A DNA stretch of 64,000 nucleotides from Szabonella alba (GTDB taxonomy: Bacteria > Pseudomonadota > Alphaproteobacteria > Rhodobacterales > Rhodobacteraceae), in the NCBI RefSeq assembly GCF_016765775.1, contig NZ_JAESVN010000007.1:56875-120874 (forward strand), read 5' to 3'. The translations under genes were made by a program, and so were the position numbers. The notes below the pieces were generated by a model. That model searched no databases and was not told the DNA's origin. It was given only the letters and a program-made list of their open reading frames with translations. Positions within the stretch are counted from its first letter, which is position 1; each line of letters opens with the position of its first letter. This document shows, piece by piece, positions 20,792-29,496 of the stretch.

Positions 20792-22777
20792 CTAGAGATC
20801 CATGCCATCGTTGGGGTCCATCGAGACCTGGCGGGCGATGCTCTGGACATGACGGACCATACGCCGGTTCTGGACCGCCTCCTCGTCGATGTCATCGCCG
20901 AGACCAGCCTCGAACTCGTTCTCGATGGGCCTTTTCTTCTCGACCGGCTTCACGCGATTGAGCTCCGGTTGCAGCCTCCGCTCAGATTCGGTCGGGTCTT
21001 CATCCTCGGCCTCCCCTGGCATGGAATCCTCCGTCGCTACCGGTCGTGCCGGCACCGGCAGGCTAGTCCAGTCGTCGGGGCGCGGATCCGCTAACCGTTT
21101 AAGGGCCGGAGGTGGCAATAGCCGCTCGCGGAACCGCGCATCCTCGAAGTACCGCGCCTTCTTCGCCTTGATCGGCGGGATACCCGCGACCATGACGATC
21201 TCTTCGTTCGGCGGAAGCTGCATGATCTCGCCGGGCGTCAGCAACTGGCGGGCAGTTTCCGACCGAGACACCATCAGATGGCCGAGCCAAGGCGACAGCC
21301 GGTGCCCCGCATAGTTCTTCATCGCCTTCATCTCGGTCGCGGTCCCGAGCGCGTCGGACACCCGTTTGGCGGTCCGTTCGTCATTCGTCGCAAAACTGAC
21401 CCGCACATGGCAGTTGTCGAGGATTGAGTTGTTCGGCCCATAGGCTTTTTCGATCTGGTTTAGGGATTGCGCGATCAGGAAGCTTTTCAGGCCGTAACCG
21501 GCCATGAATGCCAGGGCCGTCTCGAAGAAGTCCAACCGCCCGAGCGCCGGAAACTCGTCGAGCATCATCAGAAGTCGATGCCGCCCGGCATTGGCCTGAA
21601 GATCCTCCGTCAGACGCCGACCCACCTGATTGAGCAGCAATCGCATCAGCGGCTTGGTGCGGTTGATGTCGGAGGGCGGCACGACGAGGTAGAGGGTGGT
21701 CGGCTCTTTGCCGCTGACAATATCACTGATGCGCCAGTCGCAGCGGCGCGTGACCTCGGCCACGACCGGATCGCGGTAAAGGCCAAGGAACGACATGGCG
21801 GTCGACAACACGCCTGATCTTTCGTTCTCGGACTTGTTCCTCAACTCGCGCGCGGCGCTGGCGACGACCGGATGCGGCCCGGCCTCGCCCAGATGCGGGG
21901 TCCTCATCATCGCCCGGAGCGTGGAATCCACCGGACGTTTCGGATCGGACAGGAATTTCGCGACGCCTGCCAGTGTCTTGTCGCGTTCGGCATAGAGAAC
22001 ATGCAGGATCGCGCCGACCAGAAGCGAATGCGAGGTCTTTTCCCAATGGTTGCGCTTGTCGAGGCTACCTTCCGGGTCAACGAGGATGTCGGCGATGTTC
22101 TGGACGTCCCGCACCTCCCATTCGCCGCGGCGCACCTCAAGGAGCGGATTATAGGCCGAGGATTTCGGATTGGTCGGATCGAAAAGCAGCACGCGGCCAT
22201 GGCGCGCCCTGAATCCAGAAGTCAGCTGCCAGTTCTCGCCTTTGATGTCATGGACAATAGCAGAGCCGGGCCAGGTCAAAAGTGACGGCACCACCAGACC
22301 AACGCCCTTGCCGGATCTGGTCGGAGCGAAGCACAGCACATGCTCCGGCCCGTCATGTCGCAGATAGTCCTGATCGTAACGGCCCAGCACGACACCATCG
22401 GGATCGAGCAGCCCCGCCGCCTTGATCTCGGGCCGCTCCGCCCATCGCGCCGAGCCATAGGTTGCGACGTTCTTTGCTTCCCGTGCCCGCCAAACCGACA
22501 TGCCGATCGCGACGGCGATGGCGATGAAGCCACCCGATGCCGCGATGAGGCCGCCCTTGGCGAATATCGTCGGTGCATAGGCTTCATAGAAATACCACCA
22601 CCAGAAGATTGCCGGCGGATAGTAGATCGGCGTGCCGAAGAGCTCGAACCAGGGCGGGCCGAGCTGGGGCTGATAACCGAGGCTCCAGGCGACATATTGC
22701 GTCGCGCCCCAGGTGGTCGCGAGGATGATCAGGAAGACGATGGAAATCTGTCCCCAGAGGATCTTTGTGGCGGACAT
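20792..22777 (-). CDS. traG: Conjugal coupling protein TraG/VirD4
   Basis: 661-residue type IV coupling protein linking the relaxosome to the transfer channel. The N-terminus holds membrane helices (ILWGQISIVFLIILATTWGA, a further hydrophobic stretch around IYYPPAIFWWWYFY, and one near GFIAIAVAIGM). Walker A is CFAPTRSGKGVGL and Walker B is LMMLDEFPALGRLD. Start chosen at ATG 22777 with AAGGAA upstream. It lies 25 bases downstream of the relaxase gene. Confidence 0.93.
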   Translation of the reverse strand: MSATKILWGQISIVFLIILATTWGATQYVAWSLGYQPQLGPPWFELFGTPIYYPPAIFWWWYFYEAYAPTIFAKGGLIAASGGFIAIAVAIGMSVWRAREAKNVATYGSARWAERPEIKAAGLLDPDGVVLGRYDQDYLRHDGPEHVLCFAPTRSGKGVGLVVPSLLTWPGSAIVHDIKGENWQLTSGFRARHGRVLLFDPTNPKSSAYNPLLEVRRGEWEVRDVQNIADILVDPEGSLDKRNHWEKTSHSLLVGAILHVLYAERDKTLAGVAKFLSDPKRPVDSTLRAMMRTPHLGEAGPHPVVASAARELRNKSENERSGVLSTAMSFLGLYRDPVVAEVTRRCDWRISDIVSGKEPTTLYLVVPPSDINRTKPLMRLLLNQVGRRLTEDLQANAGRHRLLMMLDEFPALGRLDFFETALAFMAGYGLKSFLIAQSLNQIEKAYGPNNSILDNCHVRVSFATNDERTAKRVSDALGTATEMKAMKNYAGHRLSPWLGHLMVSRSETARQLLTPGEIMQLPPNEEIVMVAGIPPIKAKKARYFEDARFRERLLPPPALKRLADPRPDDWTSLPVPARPVATEDSMPGEAEDEDPTESERRLQPELNRVKPVEKKRPIENEFEAGLGDDIDEEAVQNRRMVRHVQSIARQVSMDPNDGMDL

Positions 22778-22802
22778 GGGCGGTGTTCCTTTCCGGGTAC
22801 TG

Positions 22803-24542
22803 TCAGAGGCCGAGGCCGCGCTTACGACCGAACTCCCAATCGACCCCGCCATCGTCGCGGGCGACGCCGGAGACGTGGCGGCCAATCTGTTTGTCGAGAG
22901 AGAGCGACCAGGGCACGAGTTGGAAACCGAGGCCGTCATCGATCATGGCAAAACGGCCCGAGGCGAGCGCGAAGCGCTGGCGATAGCTGCCAGAGACATA
23001 TTCCCCGCTGCCAGCGCGGTTGAACGGCAGACCGGTCTCGGCTGCAAGTTTCTCGCCGAGGGCATCGACCTCGCGCTGGCGCAGGGCGGTGAGAAGACGG
23101 CGGGCAAAGACGACCCGCCCGCCCTGCCGCTTGGCATAGCCCTCCCCGATCAGGGTCTCGGCGCGCTCATCCATGGCCTGACGGACCTCGGCGCCGAAGC
23201 CGCTGTCGGAAAGCGCAATCGGATCGCGGGCGATGGCCTGCCGGTCGAGCCAGGTCGCGCCCGAAGCCGACACTTGCGCGCCGAGATCGAGATCGGAACG
23301 AACCGCGAGCGCCACCCGGCGCGTGCCCTGCCCGTCTTCCCAGGCGCGCAGCTCGACGATGGAGCCCGGCGGGCTGTCTCCGGCGGCATCCAGATGCGAA
23401 AGCCTGATGTGGTGACTGCGCCCGTCCACGCCATCGACGACCGCATAGGCCGTGCCCTTCAACTCGTCATCAAGGCCGCGCTCAACCAGACGGCCGATGA
23501 CGGGAACGTCGAGGCTTTCACCCGCAAGGACATAGCTGCCAGAGCCGCGCTCAATGCCGCGTTCGGTCAGGGCGCGGTGCATGCGCTTGATGATATCGCC
23601 GCGCTCACCCAACTCGCGCAGGACTGTCTCGGCCTCGGGTCTGATCACCCATTGCGCCGGGGCGAACTGATCGGCGAGTCCGAGGACTTCGAGGGTGCGA
23701 AGCCGGCCGACCTTCAGCGTCTGGAACTCGTCCTGTGGTCGGTCGGCATGGGGCGCGAGATCGACAACACCAGACTTGCCGGCATCGCGGACAAGCTGCC
23801 GGTCGATTTGTGTCCAGCGCTCGGCCTCGACCTGCCGTTCCAGATTGCGGTGAATCTCAATGTCGGTGCGCGGACCGAGTTCCTGTGTGACGAGATCCTG
23901 AGCGCGGGCGCGCATCCCTTCCTTGATGTAGTCCCGCGAGATCACCAGGTCCTGGCCATCATCCGTGCGGCCGCGCAGGATGATATGGGTATGGGGGTTG
24001 TCGGTGTTCCAGTGATCGACCGCGACCCAGTCGAGCCTGGTGCCCAGATCCTTTTCCATCTGCGCCATCAATTCGCGGGCATGCTCGCGCAGTTCGATCA
24101 TCTCGACGGCATCCTCGGGCGAGACAATGAAGCGGAAATGGTGCCGGTCATCCTTGCAGCGTTCGGCGAACGCGCGGGCGTCCATGTCATCCCCCTCGGG
24201 GCCGAAGAGATGCGCCTTTTCCCCGTCACGGGTCACACCGTCACGGCCGAGATAGTTCAGATGCGCCGCGAGAGGTGCAGAGCGCGCCGTGTGACGCACC
24301 ACGCGGGTTTTGATTACGACATTGCGCGACCGCCCGGTGAGCATGCGATTGGCCTGAATGCTGGCGCGTTGTCCCCGGCCAAAGTGCGAGCGGTTGCCGC
24401 CGGTCACCTTACCCGAACGCGAAACCCGCCCACCGGCCTTCTGCACCGCCGCCAATGCCTGGGCGATGAAGGGACGCGCCTGCTGTGCGCGGGTTGAGCG
24501 AATGCGCCCCGGGCGGATACGGAACTCGCTGTCATCGGCCAT
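22803..24542 (-). CDS. Relaxase (VirD2-like, DUF3363)
   Basis: 579-residue relaxase expected to nick the transfer origin and pilot the strand. The histidine-rich metal motif is present as DHWNTDNPHTHIILRG. N-terminal basic residues (GGNRSHFGRGQ, NVVIKTRVVRHT) are typical of the family, and the C-terminal two thirds corresponds to DUF3363. ATG at 24542. It belongs with traG and the lytic transglycosylase to the conserved mobilisation block. The region upstream contains palindromes that may include oriT. Confidence 0.9.
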   Translation of the reverse strand: MADDSEFRIRPGRIRSTRAQQARPFIAQALAAVQKAGGRVSRSGKVTGGNRSHFGRGQRASIQANRMLTGRSRNVVIKTRVVRHTARSAPLAAHLNYLGRDGVTRDGEKAHLFGPEGDDMDARAFAERCKDDRHHFRFIVSPEDAVEMIELREHARELMAQMEKDLGTRLDWVAVDHWNTDNPHTHIILRGRTDDGQDLVISRDYIKEGMRARAQDLVTQELGPRTDIEIHRNLERQVEAERWTQIDRQLVRDAGKSGVVDLAPHADRPQDEFQTLKVGRLRTLEVLGLADQFAPAQWVIRPEAETVLRELGERGDIIKRMHRALTERGIERGSGSYVLAGESLDVPVIGRLVERGLDDELKGTAYAVVDGVDGRSHHIRLSHLDAAGDSPPGSIVELRAWEDGQGTRRVALAVRSDLDLGAQVSASGATWLDRQAIARDPIALSDSGFGAEVRQAMDERAETLIGEGYAKRQGGRVVFARRLLTALRQREVDALGEKLAAETGLPFNRAGSGEYVSGSYRQRFALASGRFAMIDDGLGFQLVPWSLSLDKQIGRHVSGVARDDGGVDWEFGRKRGLGL

Positions 24543-24785
24543 GGATCAAGCCTGCACCGTGTAAAACAGAAAATAAAAACAACAAGATAACGGCGAATCG
24601 CACAGTGCGCATCAGCGCTGCACGGTGCGAAACGCGCCAGAAATCCCTGCAAAAACAACCGCCTGACCGTCGCGCACCGTGCGCCTTTTTATCTCGCCAT
24701 CCTTCGGTCGTGGTGCCCGCCGCGACCCTCTGCGCCCTCCATGACACGCCAGCACCCGAGATCATGCGATATGTGCCCAACTGGC
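24543..24785. other. Candidate oriT / operator region upstream of relaxase
   Basis: 243 bases between the relaxase start and the transglycosylase stop. An AT-rich tract (24562-24590) is flanked by repeated GCACCGTG-type dyads: GCACCGTG (24554-24561), CGCACAGTGCG (24599-24609), GCACGGTGCG (24620-24629) and the perfect dyad GCGCACCGTGCGC (24672-24684). Position beside the relaxase, the AT-rich tract and the repeats suit an origin of transfer or a relaxosome-protein operator; the nic site is not identified. Confidence 0.45.
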
Positions 24786-25556
24786 TCATGGCTGAGGTCC
24801 ATCGGTTGCGCGCGGCACGAAGAGCCCCTCCGGCTGCAAGGCGGTGAGGGCTTCCGATGCCGCCGGGACGAGCGAAGGGGAATCCTCCGGCGTGCGGTCG
24901 AGGGCGGTGGGATCGGAAGTGGAAGCGCCGATCTGCTGCGCCACGAAGATCGCGGCCTCGCGCCAGTCGCGCGGCGGTGCGACAGCCAATCCGCCATCGG
25001 GAAGCTCTTCACCGAGCAGGATCGGCGTCAGTACCGCGACATAGCTGCGGGTCTCGGCCGGAAGCGGGCGTGCGGTCGAGAGGTAGTCATCATAGCGCCC
25101 GGGGCCGGCATTATAGGCGGCAAGCATCGCCGCGACATTGCCGTAGCGATCCCACATCTCGCGCAGATAGGCCGTGCCCGCGAGGATATTGTCGCGCGCA
25201 TCATAGGGATCGGTGCCGAGTCCATGACGGATGCGCAACTCCGCCCAGGTCTCGGGCATGACCTGCATCAGGCCCATCGCCCCGGCGGAGGAAAGCGCCT
25301 GTAGATCGCCCGCGCTTTCGACGCGCATCACCGCGATGATCCAGGCGGCCGGGATGCCGAACCTCTGCGCTGCCTCGGCGATAAGGGCACCGTGAGGATG
25401 CGAGACGGTGGCGGAATGCTGTGGATCGGTCTGCGCCAAACCCTGCTGTATCGCGGTGGTTGCCGTCAGCAGGCCGGAAAGAAGGAAGAGGAGGATGCGG
25501 CGGCTTGAGCCACATCTCCCGATCATCTGGCGGGAACAGGGCATGACAATAGTCAC
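24786..25556 (-). CDS. Lytic transglycosylase, conjugation-associated
   Basis: 256-residue periplasmic lytic murein transglycosylase (SLT family). It opens peptidoglycan for the conjugation machine. A signal-peptide-like hydrophobic stretch lies at about residues 20-42 (ILLFLLSGLLTATTAIQQGLAQ region). The catalytic Glu is in AVMRVESAGD, followed by GAMGLMQVMPETW and AAYNAGPGRY, all SLT landmarks. The ATG at 25556 overlaps the DUF736 stop (ATGA). Confidence 0.88.
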   Translation of the reverse strand: MTIVMPCSRQMIGRCGSSRRILLFLLSGLLTATTAIQQGLAQTDPQHSATVSHPHGALIAEAAQRFGIPAAWIIAVMRVESAGDLQALSSAGAMGLMQVMPETWAELRIRHGLGTDPYDARDNILAGTAYLREMWDRYGNVAAMLAAYNAGPGRYDDYLSTARPLPAETRSYVAVLTPILLGEELPDGGLAVAPPRDWREAAIFVAQQIGASTSDPTALDRTPEDSPSLVPAASEALTALQPEGLFVPRATDGPQP

Positions 25557-25888
25557 TCCTGCTCGTCGTGCTTCTTCGCGCGGGTCCAGCGCAGGTTCCA
25601 GTCGCGGCCTTCCTCATTCGACTGGAACAGCCGGGCGCGGATCGGCTGCGGGAACACCGGATCATCGAGCACGACAGAGATATACGGACCCGCGCTTTCG
25701 CCGGTGTGTTTCCAGCCCGCGCCGACCTCCGGCCCGTCCTCATCGCCGAGATGGATACGATAGGCGGGCGCCTTCTCGGAGTCGGGGTTGTCGGTCGGAA
25801 CGAAGGTCAGCTCGACGTCGAGCAAGAGGGTGCGAACCTGCCCGGAGTAGCCGGAGGCGGTGCGGGTAAACTGGCCGATCTGTGCCAT
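25553..25888 (-). CDS. DUF736 family protein
   Basis: 111-residue DUF736 protein of unknown function, common in the same position of alphaproteobacterial conjugative elements. It begins MAQIGQFTRTASGYSGQVRTL and contains AYRIHLGDEDGPEVGAGW. It is soluble, with no signal peptide. ATG at 25888 with GGAGCC upstream; the 3' end overlaps the transglycosylase start by 4 bases. Confidence 0.85.
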   Translation of the reverse strand: MAQIGQFTRTASGYSGQVRTLLLDVELTFVPTDNPDSEKAPAYRIHLGDEDGPEVGAGWKHTGESAGPYISVVLDDPVFPQPIRARLFQSNEEGRDWNLRWTRAKKHDEQE

Positions 25889-25956
25889 TGGAGGCTCCTT
25901 TCAAATGCGGTGGAGAAGATGCGGGACGGCGCAATCGCCCCGCTCTAGACGCGCCG

Positions 25957-26502
25957 TCACCGCATCGGCGCGCGCCAGACAAAGCGGCCATCGCCGTCTT
26001 CATCGGTGTAAAGCGGGGTGGCCCGACCGATCACCGCCGAGACGGGAAACGGGCCGAAGTAGCGACCGTCGAGGCTGTCGCCGACATCCGGGTTCATCAG
26101 GAAGACCTCGCCCCCGGCGATGATGCGGCAGCCCTGCCAGACCGGCAGGTCGCGGCCGGTTCTGTCGCGATCACGCGCCTCGCCGAGCGGAACACCGTCG
26201 ACGGTGATGGCGCGGCCGTCGCGGCATAGCCGCTGTCCGGGCAGGCCGAGGACGCGCTTCAGAAGCGGCACGTCGCGGGCGACGTAGCCGCGCTCGACCA
26301 TGAAGGAAGCAAGGGGTTCTGGCGGAAGGACCGCGACGAGATCGGAGAGGTCGATCCGCTCGGCGAGCGCGACAGTGTAGAAGCCGATCGGCACGCTGGC
26401 CGAAGCGTTCCAGATCAGCCGTGGCGCGGTCGGAGCGATTCCAGCGATGGCGATCCCGAGCACGGAGACCGCGGAGACCATGACATAGCGGATGCGGGTC
26501 AT
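25957..26502 (-). CDS. traF: TraF-like S26 signal peptidase
   Basis: 181-residue S26-family peptidase of the TraF type, which processes or cyclises pilin in conjugation systems. It has an N-terminal membrane helix (VMVSAVSVLGIAIAGIAP). The catalytic Ser lies in SASVPIGFY and the Lys in LLKRVLGLPG, with GDSLDGRYFGPFP near the C-terminus. Start at ATG 26502, which overlaps the DUF2840 stop (ATGA). With no pilin genes in the window its substrate is absent here. Confidence 0.85.
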   Translation of the reverse strand: MTRIRYVMVSAVSVLGIAIAGIAPTAPRLIWNASASVPIGFYTVALAERIDLSDLVAVLPPEPLASFMVERGYVARDVPLLKRVLGLPGQRLCRDGRAITVDGVPLGEARDRDRTGRDLPVWQGCRIIAGGEVFLMNPDVGDSLDGRYFGPFPVSAVIGRATPLYTDEDGDGRFVWRAPMR

Positions 26503-26984
26503 GGAGCGATCTCCCGCCGCCGCAGCCATGCGCGATGGCGCGCGACCGTATAGGGTCGCGGCGCTTCGCTTGCGCTCATCCAGTGGCCAACGTGCCGCCA
26601 GTGATCGGAATCGACCTCGGCCAGATCGATGCCGCCGGCCTCGATCCCATCGATGTGGCGAAGGACGGCTTCGACCTTTGGCCAGCCGTCGATCTTCAGG
26701 AGAATCTCGCCGCCGGGATGGACGCAGGGCAGCGTCTGGCAGGGTGCGCCCGGTGCCACCGCGCGCAGGATGTGGAGGCGCGACGTGATCGTCCCAAAGT
26801 CATTCGCCGCCCAGCGAACGAAGGCGAAGATCGTGCCAGGAAGGAAGAAGACATGGCGGCGATTGTTGTCGAGGATCTGCGAGCCGGCCTTCTGGCCGAA
26901 CCTGATCCAGTATTCGGTCCGGCCTTCGATCCAGGTCAGCTCCACCCGGGTCAAATCGGCCATATGCGCGTCGATGGCGATCAC
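26499..26984 (-). CDS. DUF2840 family protein
   Basis: 161-residue DUF2840 protein of unknown function, a standard member of this conjugative gene string. Its start (ATG 26984) overlaps the preceding stop by ATGA and its stop overlaps traF in the same way, which supports both starts. It is soluble, with segments RTEYWIRFGQKAGSQIL and HVFFLPGTIFAFVRW. Confidence 0.8.
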   Translation of the reverse strand: MIAIDAHMADLTRVELTWIEGRTEYWIRFGQKAGSQILDNNRRHVFFLPGTIFAFVRWAANDFGTITSRLHILRAVAPGAPCQTLPCVHPGGEILLKIDGWPKVEAVLRHIDGIEAGGIDLAEVDSDHWRHVGHWMSASEAPRPYTVARHRAWLRRREIAP

Positions 26985-27235
26985 GGGCGTTCCCCCGCTC
27001 CATCGGGAAACTCGCGCGCCAACAGGTCACGCAGCATCGCGGCGACAGTGATGCCGCGCCCGAACGCAGCGATCTTGATCCGCCCGCGCAGTTCAGGCGT
27101 GATGTCCACGGTGAGCCGGGCGGAGTAAAACGTCGCGACACCATCGCACTCGGGCCGCGCGTCGCCGGCCTTGATCCAGCCATCGGGATCGGCTGGGCGA
27201 GTCGCGAAACCACGCTTGTCAGACCCTCCGGTCAT
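26981..27235 (-). CDS. Small ribbon-helix-helix-like partition accessory protein
   Basis: 84-residue protein whose C-terminal half (SARLTVDITPELRGRIKIAA, then TVAAMLRDLLAREFPDG) looks like a ribbon-helix-helix DNA-binding domain. It sits immediately after parA with ATGA overlaps at both ends, so it is probably the centromere-binding partner of ParA. The start at ATG 27235 (MTGGSDKRGF) is supported by the overlap with the parA stop. Confidence 0.7.
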   Translation of the reverse strand: MTGGSDKRGFATRPADPDGWIKAGDARPECDGVATFYSARLTVDITPELRGRIKIAAFGRGITVAAMLRDLLAREFPDGAGERP

Positions 27236-27885
27236 GACGATGCCCTCCCGATGTACAGGCGCAGGATCTCGGCGGCCAGTGCCGCGATCTCGCACGCCGC
27301 AGGCGACTGGTCATCGATTTCGCGGGCCAGCCTCCCGGTCTGCGCGGAATCGGTGAAGACGACGCGCTGGCCGATGGTGCTGGCGAGCAGCCGTGGATCC
27401 TGGTCCGCCAGCATCTCGGCCGTTTCACGGGCGATGACGGTGCGCGCCCCGCAGCGGTTGAGTACGAACCGGGCAGCGAGTTGGGGCCGGTAGATACGGG
27501 CCTCCGCCAGGAGGGCAAGCATTTCGGCCGAGGCCCAGCCGTCGAGGGGTGACGGCTGCACCGGGATCAGCACGAGATCTGCGGCGAGCAGCGCGGAGCG
27601 CATCAGGCCAGCAACACGCGGCGGGCCGTCGATGACGATATGATCTGCGTCACGGGCCAGATCAGGGGCTTCACGGTGCAGCGTGTCGCGCGCCAGGCCG
27701 ACCGTAGCGAAGGCACGGGGATGGCCTTCCCTTACGCGTTGCTGCGACCAGTCGAGGGCAGAGCCTTGCGGATCGGCATCAATCAGGGTGACGCGCTGGC
27801 CATCCCGCGCGAGTTCACCAGCAAGGTGCAGCGCCAGGGTCGTCTTGCCAACGCCACCCTTCTGGTTGAGGAGCGCGATGATCAT
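27232..27885 (-). CDS. parA: ParA-family partition ATPase
   Basis: 217-residue ParA/MinD-like ATPase that segregates the element when it is extrachromosomal. The deviant Walker A (KGGVGKTT) is near the N-terminus, then LIDADPQGSALDW and VIDGPPRV (Walker B region). The length is that of small type Ib ParA proteins without an N-terminal HTH. It overlaps repA upstream and the RHH gene downstream by 4 bases each. Confidence 0.92.
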   Translation of the reverse strand: MIIALLNQKGGVGKTTLALHLAGELARDGQRVTLIDADPQGSALDWSQQRVREGHPRAFATVGLARDTLHREAPDLARDADHIVIDGPPRVAGLMRSALLAADLVLIPVQPSPLDGWASAEMLALLAEARIYRPQLAARFVLNRCGARTVIARETAEMLADQDPRLLASTIGQRVVFTDSAQTGRLAREIDDQSPAACEIAALAAEILRLYIGRASS

Positions 27886-29057
27886 CGGTCCCCTCCCGGC
27901 AGATCGACGGGCAGAGGGGAAGTGTTGGGATCGTCAAACCGCAATTCATTGCCCGGATCGGCTGCCGGTTTGCGGGCCGATTCCGGCTGCAATGCGCCCT
28001 TCTTTGCAGAAATCCGGAGGCTTCTGGCGGTGTCGCGGATGAACTTTTCCACATCGCCCGCGCGCCCTTCAATGTTAGACTCTTTGTTAGACTCTAAGTT
28101 AAGGGCACGATTTTGCGTGTGGCCACGGTGGGTTAATCCCGGTTTCGGTTCCGCATAGCACGTGACCCCGGTTCCTGATGGCACGTCCCTCCGGGTTCCT
28201 GATGGCACGACGGCATTCACAGGTTTCCCACAAGACGGAGCGGGCTCGAAAGCCAGGAGAACGCGACCGCCGATCTCGACTTCCAGAAAGAGGGTGTATC
28301 CGGGCAGCGGCTGGCGACGGATGATGTCGCGCAGCTCGAAGGAAAAACGCTTGAACGGCGATAGGCTACCCGATTTCTGATGCAGATGCCGGAAGTCGAA
28401 CCGCCATCCAGCTTTCTGGCGACCACCATGCTTGCGCACGATGCGGTAGAGCCAGCGTTCCAGGCCCCCGGTCAGGTCGAAATAGGCCGGGTCGATGGTC
28501 AACACGAGGGCGTCGTCCAGAACGGCCTGATAGAACCAGTCCGGCACGATCAACTCGATCCCGTCGGGGCGACCATCACGCCCGCTGCGCTCCTTCCATT
28601 CGTTGATCCAGGAAAAGCGATGACGCCTGCCTTCCACCAGCTGGCGGATCGTAGTGCTGACCGTGGTGGATTGCAGGCGGTCGAGTGCTGCTCTCAAGCG
28701 CTGGTAATCGCGCTTCGAGGTGCCGCGACCGATGAAGCGCAGGATTTCATAGGGGGTCGCGGCCATCAGCCGCGATGTCCGCAAGCCGGCATCGCGCGCC
28801 TCGACAATCTGACTCGCCGCCCAGATCAGGATATCGGCGTCCCAGATCGTGGCCATGCCATGATCGGGAACCGCTTCGACCCGGATGGTCACATTGCCAG
28901 CGGCAAAATCGATCGGCGCGATGCGTCGGGATTTGGCGAGGGAGAAGAACGGATAGGCCATGAGATCCTGTGCATCTCTGGGGGCGAAATCACCGGGCAG
29001 CGCCCTGAAGAGGTCGAGCTGCCCGCGCTCGGAAGGGGACCCGCGTCGCGCTGCCAT
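27882..29057 (-). CDS. repA: Replication initiator protein RepA
   Basis: 391-residue initiator of the RPA family found in alphaproteobacterial integrative elements. The conserved core covers roughly residues 1-265 (FFSLAKSRRIAPIDF, TPYEILRFIGRGTSKRDY, PAYFDLTGGLERWLYRIVRKHGG). The C-terminal 120 residues are variable and contain a repeated VPSGT phrase, because the DNA there holds three iteron-like repeats (28147-28209). It lies in a tight repA-parA-RHH series. It probably allows replication of the excised circle. Confidence 0.88.
   Translation of the reverse strand: MAARRGSPSERGQLDLFRALPGDFAPRDAQDLMAYPFFSLAKSRRIAPIDFAAGNVTIRVEAVPDHGMATIWDADILIWAASQIVEARDAGLRTSRLMAATPYEILRFIGRGTSKRDYQRLRAALDRLQSTTVSTTIRQLVEGRRHRFSWINEWKERSGRDGRPDGIELIVPDWFYQAVLDDALVLTIDPAYFDLTGGLERWLYRIVRKHGGRQKAGWRFDFRHLHQKSGSLSPFKRFSFELRDIIRRQPLPGYTLFLEVEIGGRVLLAFEPAPSCGKPVNAVVPSGTRRDVPSGTGVTCYAEPKPGLTHRGHTQNRALNLESNKESNIEGRAGDVEKFIRDTARSLRISAKKGALQPESARKPAADPGNELRFDDPNTSPLPVDLPGGDR
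28147..28209 (-). repeat. Three iteron-like repeats inside repA
   Basis: A 16-base unit occurs three times in the plus-strand reading: GGTTCCGCATAGCACG (28147-28162), GGTTCCTGATGGCACG (28170-28185) and the same again (28194-28209). Unit-to-unit spacing is 23 and 24 bases, close to two helical turns. This is the geometry of initiator-binding iterons, here placed within the coding sequence of the initiator itself. Confidence 0.6.
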
Positions 29058-29073
29058 GGAAATATGCGAAGGC

Positions 29074-29355
29074 TCAGCGGGCGAAGCTTCGGGCCTGGTG
29101 GCCGGGCAACTGCGGATGACGCTTGGCGGGCAGAGCCGAGCCGCGCGGATCCGAGGTGGAGGTCACCGCGCCGCGTTCGGTCCAGGCTTCCAGATCGTCG
29201 ATGGCGTAGACGACGCGCCCGCCAAGTTTGCGATAGGCCGGGCCGGTCCCATAGGTGCGGTGCTTTTCAAGGGTCCGCGCAGAAAGGCTCAGGAACTTGG
29301 CGGCATCCTTGGTGCGCAGAAAGCGCGGCGGCAAAAGGATGGGATCTTGCGGCAT
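29074..29355 (-). CDS. AlpA/excisionase-like helix-turn-helix protein
   Basis: 93-residue protein with a MerR/AlpA-type HTH (FLRTKDAAKFLSLSARTLEK, then GTGPAYRKLGGRVVYAIDDLEAW) and a basic tail. In these elements it precedes repA, here by 16 bases. It is likely a regulator of the replication or partition genes, or an excisionase; the sequence does not decide. Confidence 0.8.
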   Translation of the reverse strand: MPQDPILLPPRFLRTKDAAKFLSLSARTLEKHRTYGTGPAYRKLGGRVVYAIDDLEAWTERGAVTSTSDPRGSALPAKRHPQLPGHQARSFAR

Positions 29356-29496
29356 GGGGCATACCTCCGTGGTGTTGGGGACGGTCGCTGCGGATCAGCG
29401 ACGGGCAACGACCACGGTGGCGAACAAGACGCGGCGATATGCAGGGCGAAGTTGGAGGGTATCGAAATCGCCCACCGCCCGAGGCTGTAAACTGCG

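Noticed and set aside
28160..28210. VPSGT repeats in RepA as a protein-level repeat domain
   Set aside because: The repeat is better explained at DNA level: the 16-base units are conserved with 23-24-base spacing, which does not preserve the reading frame between all units.
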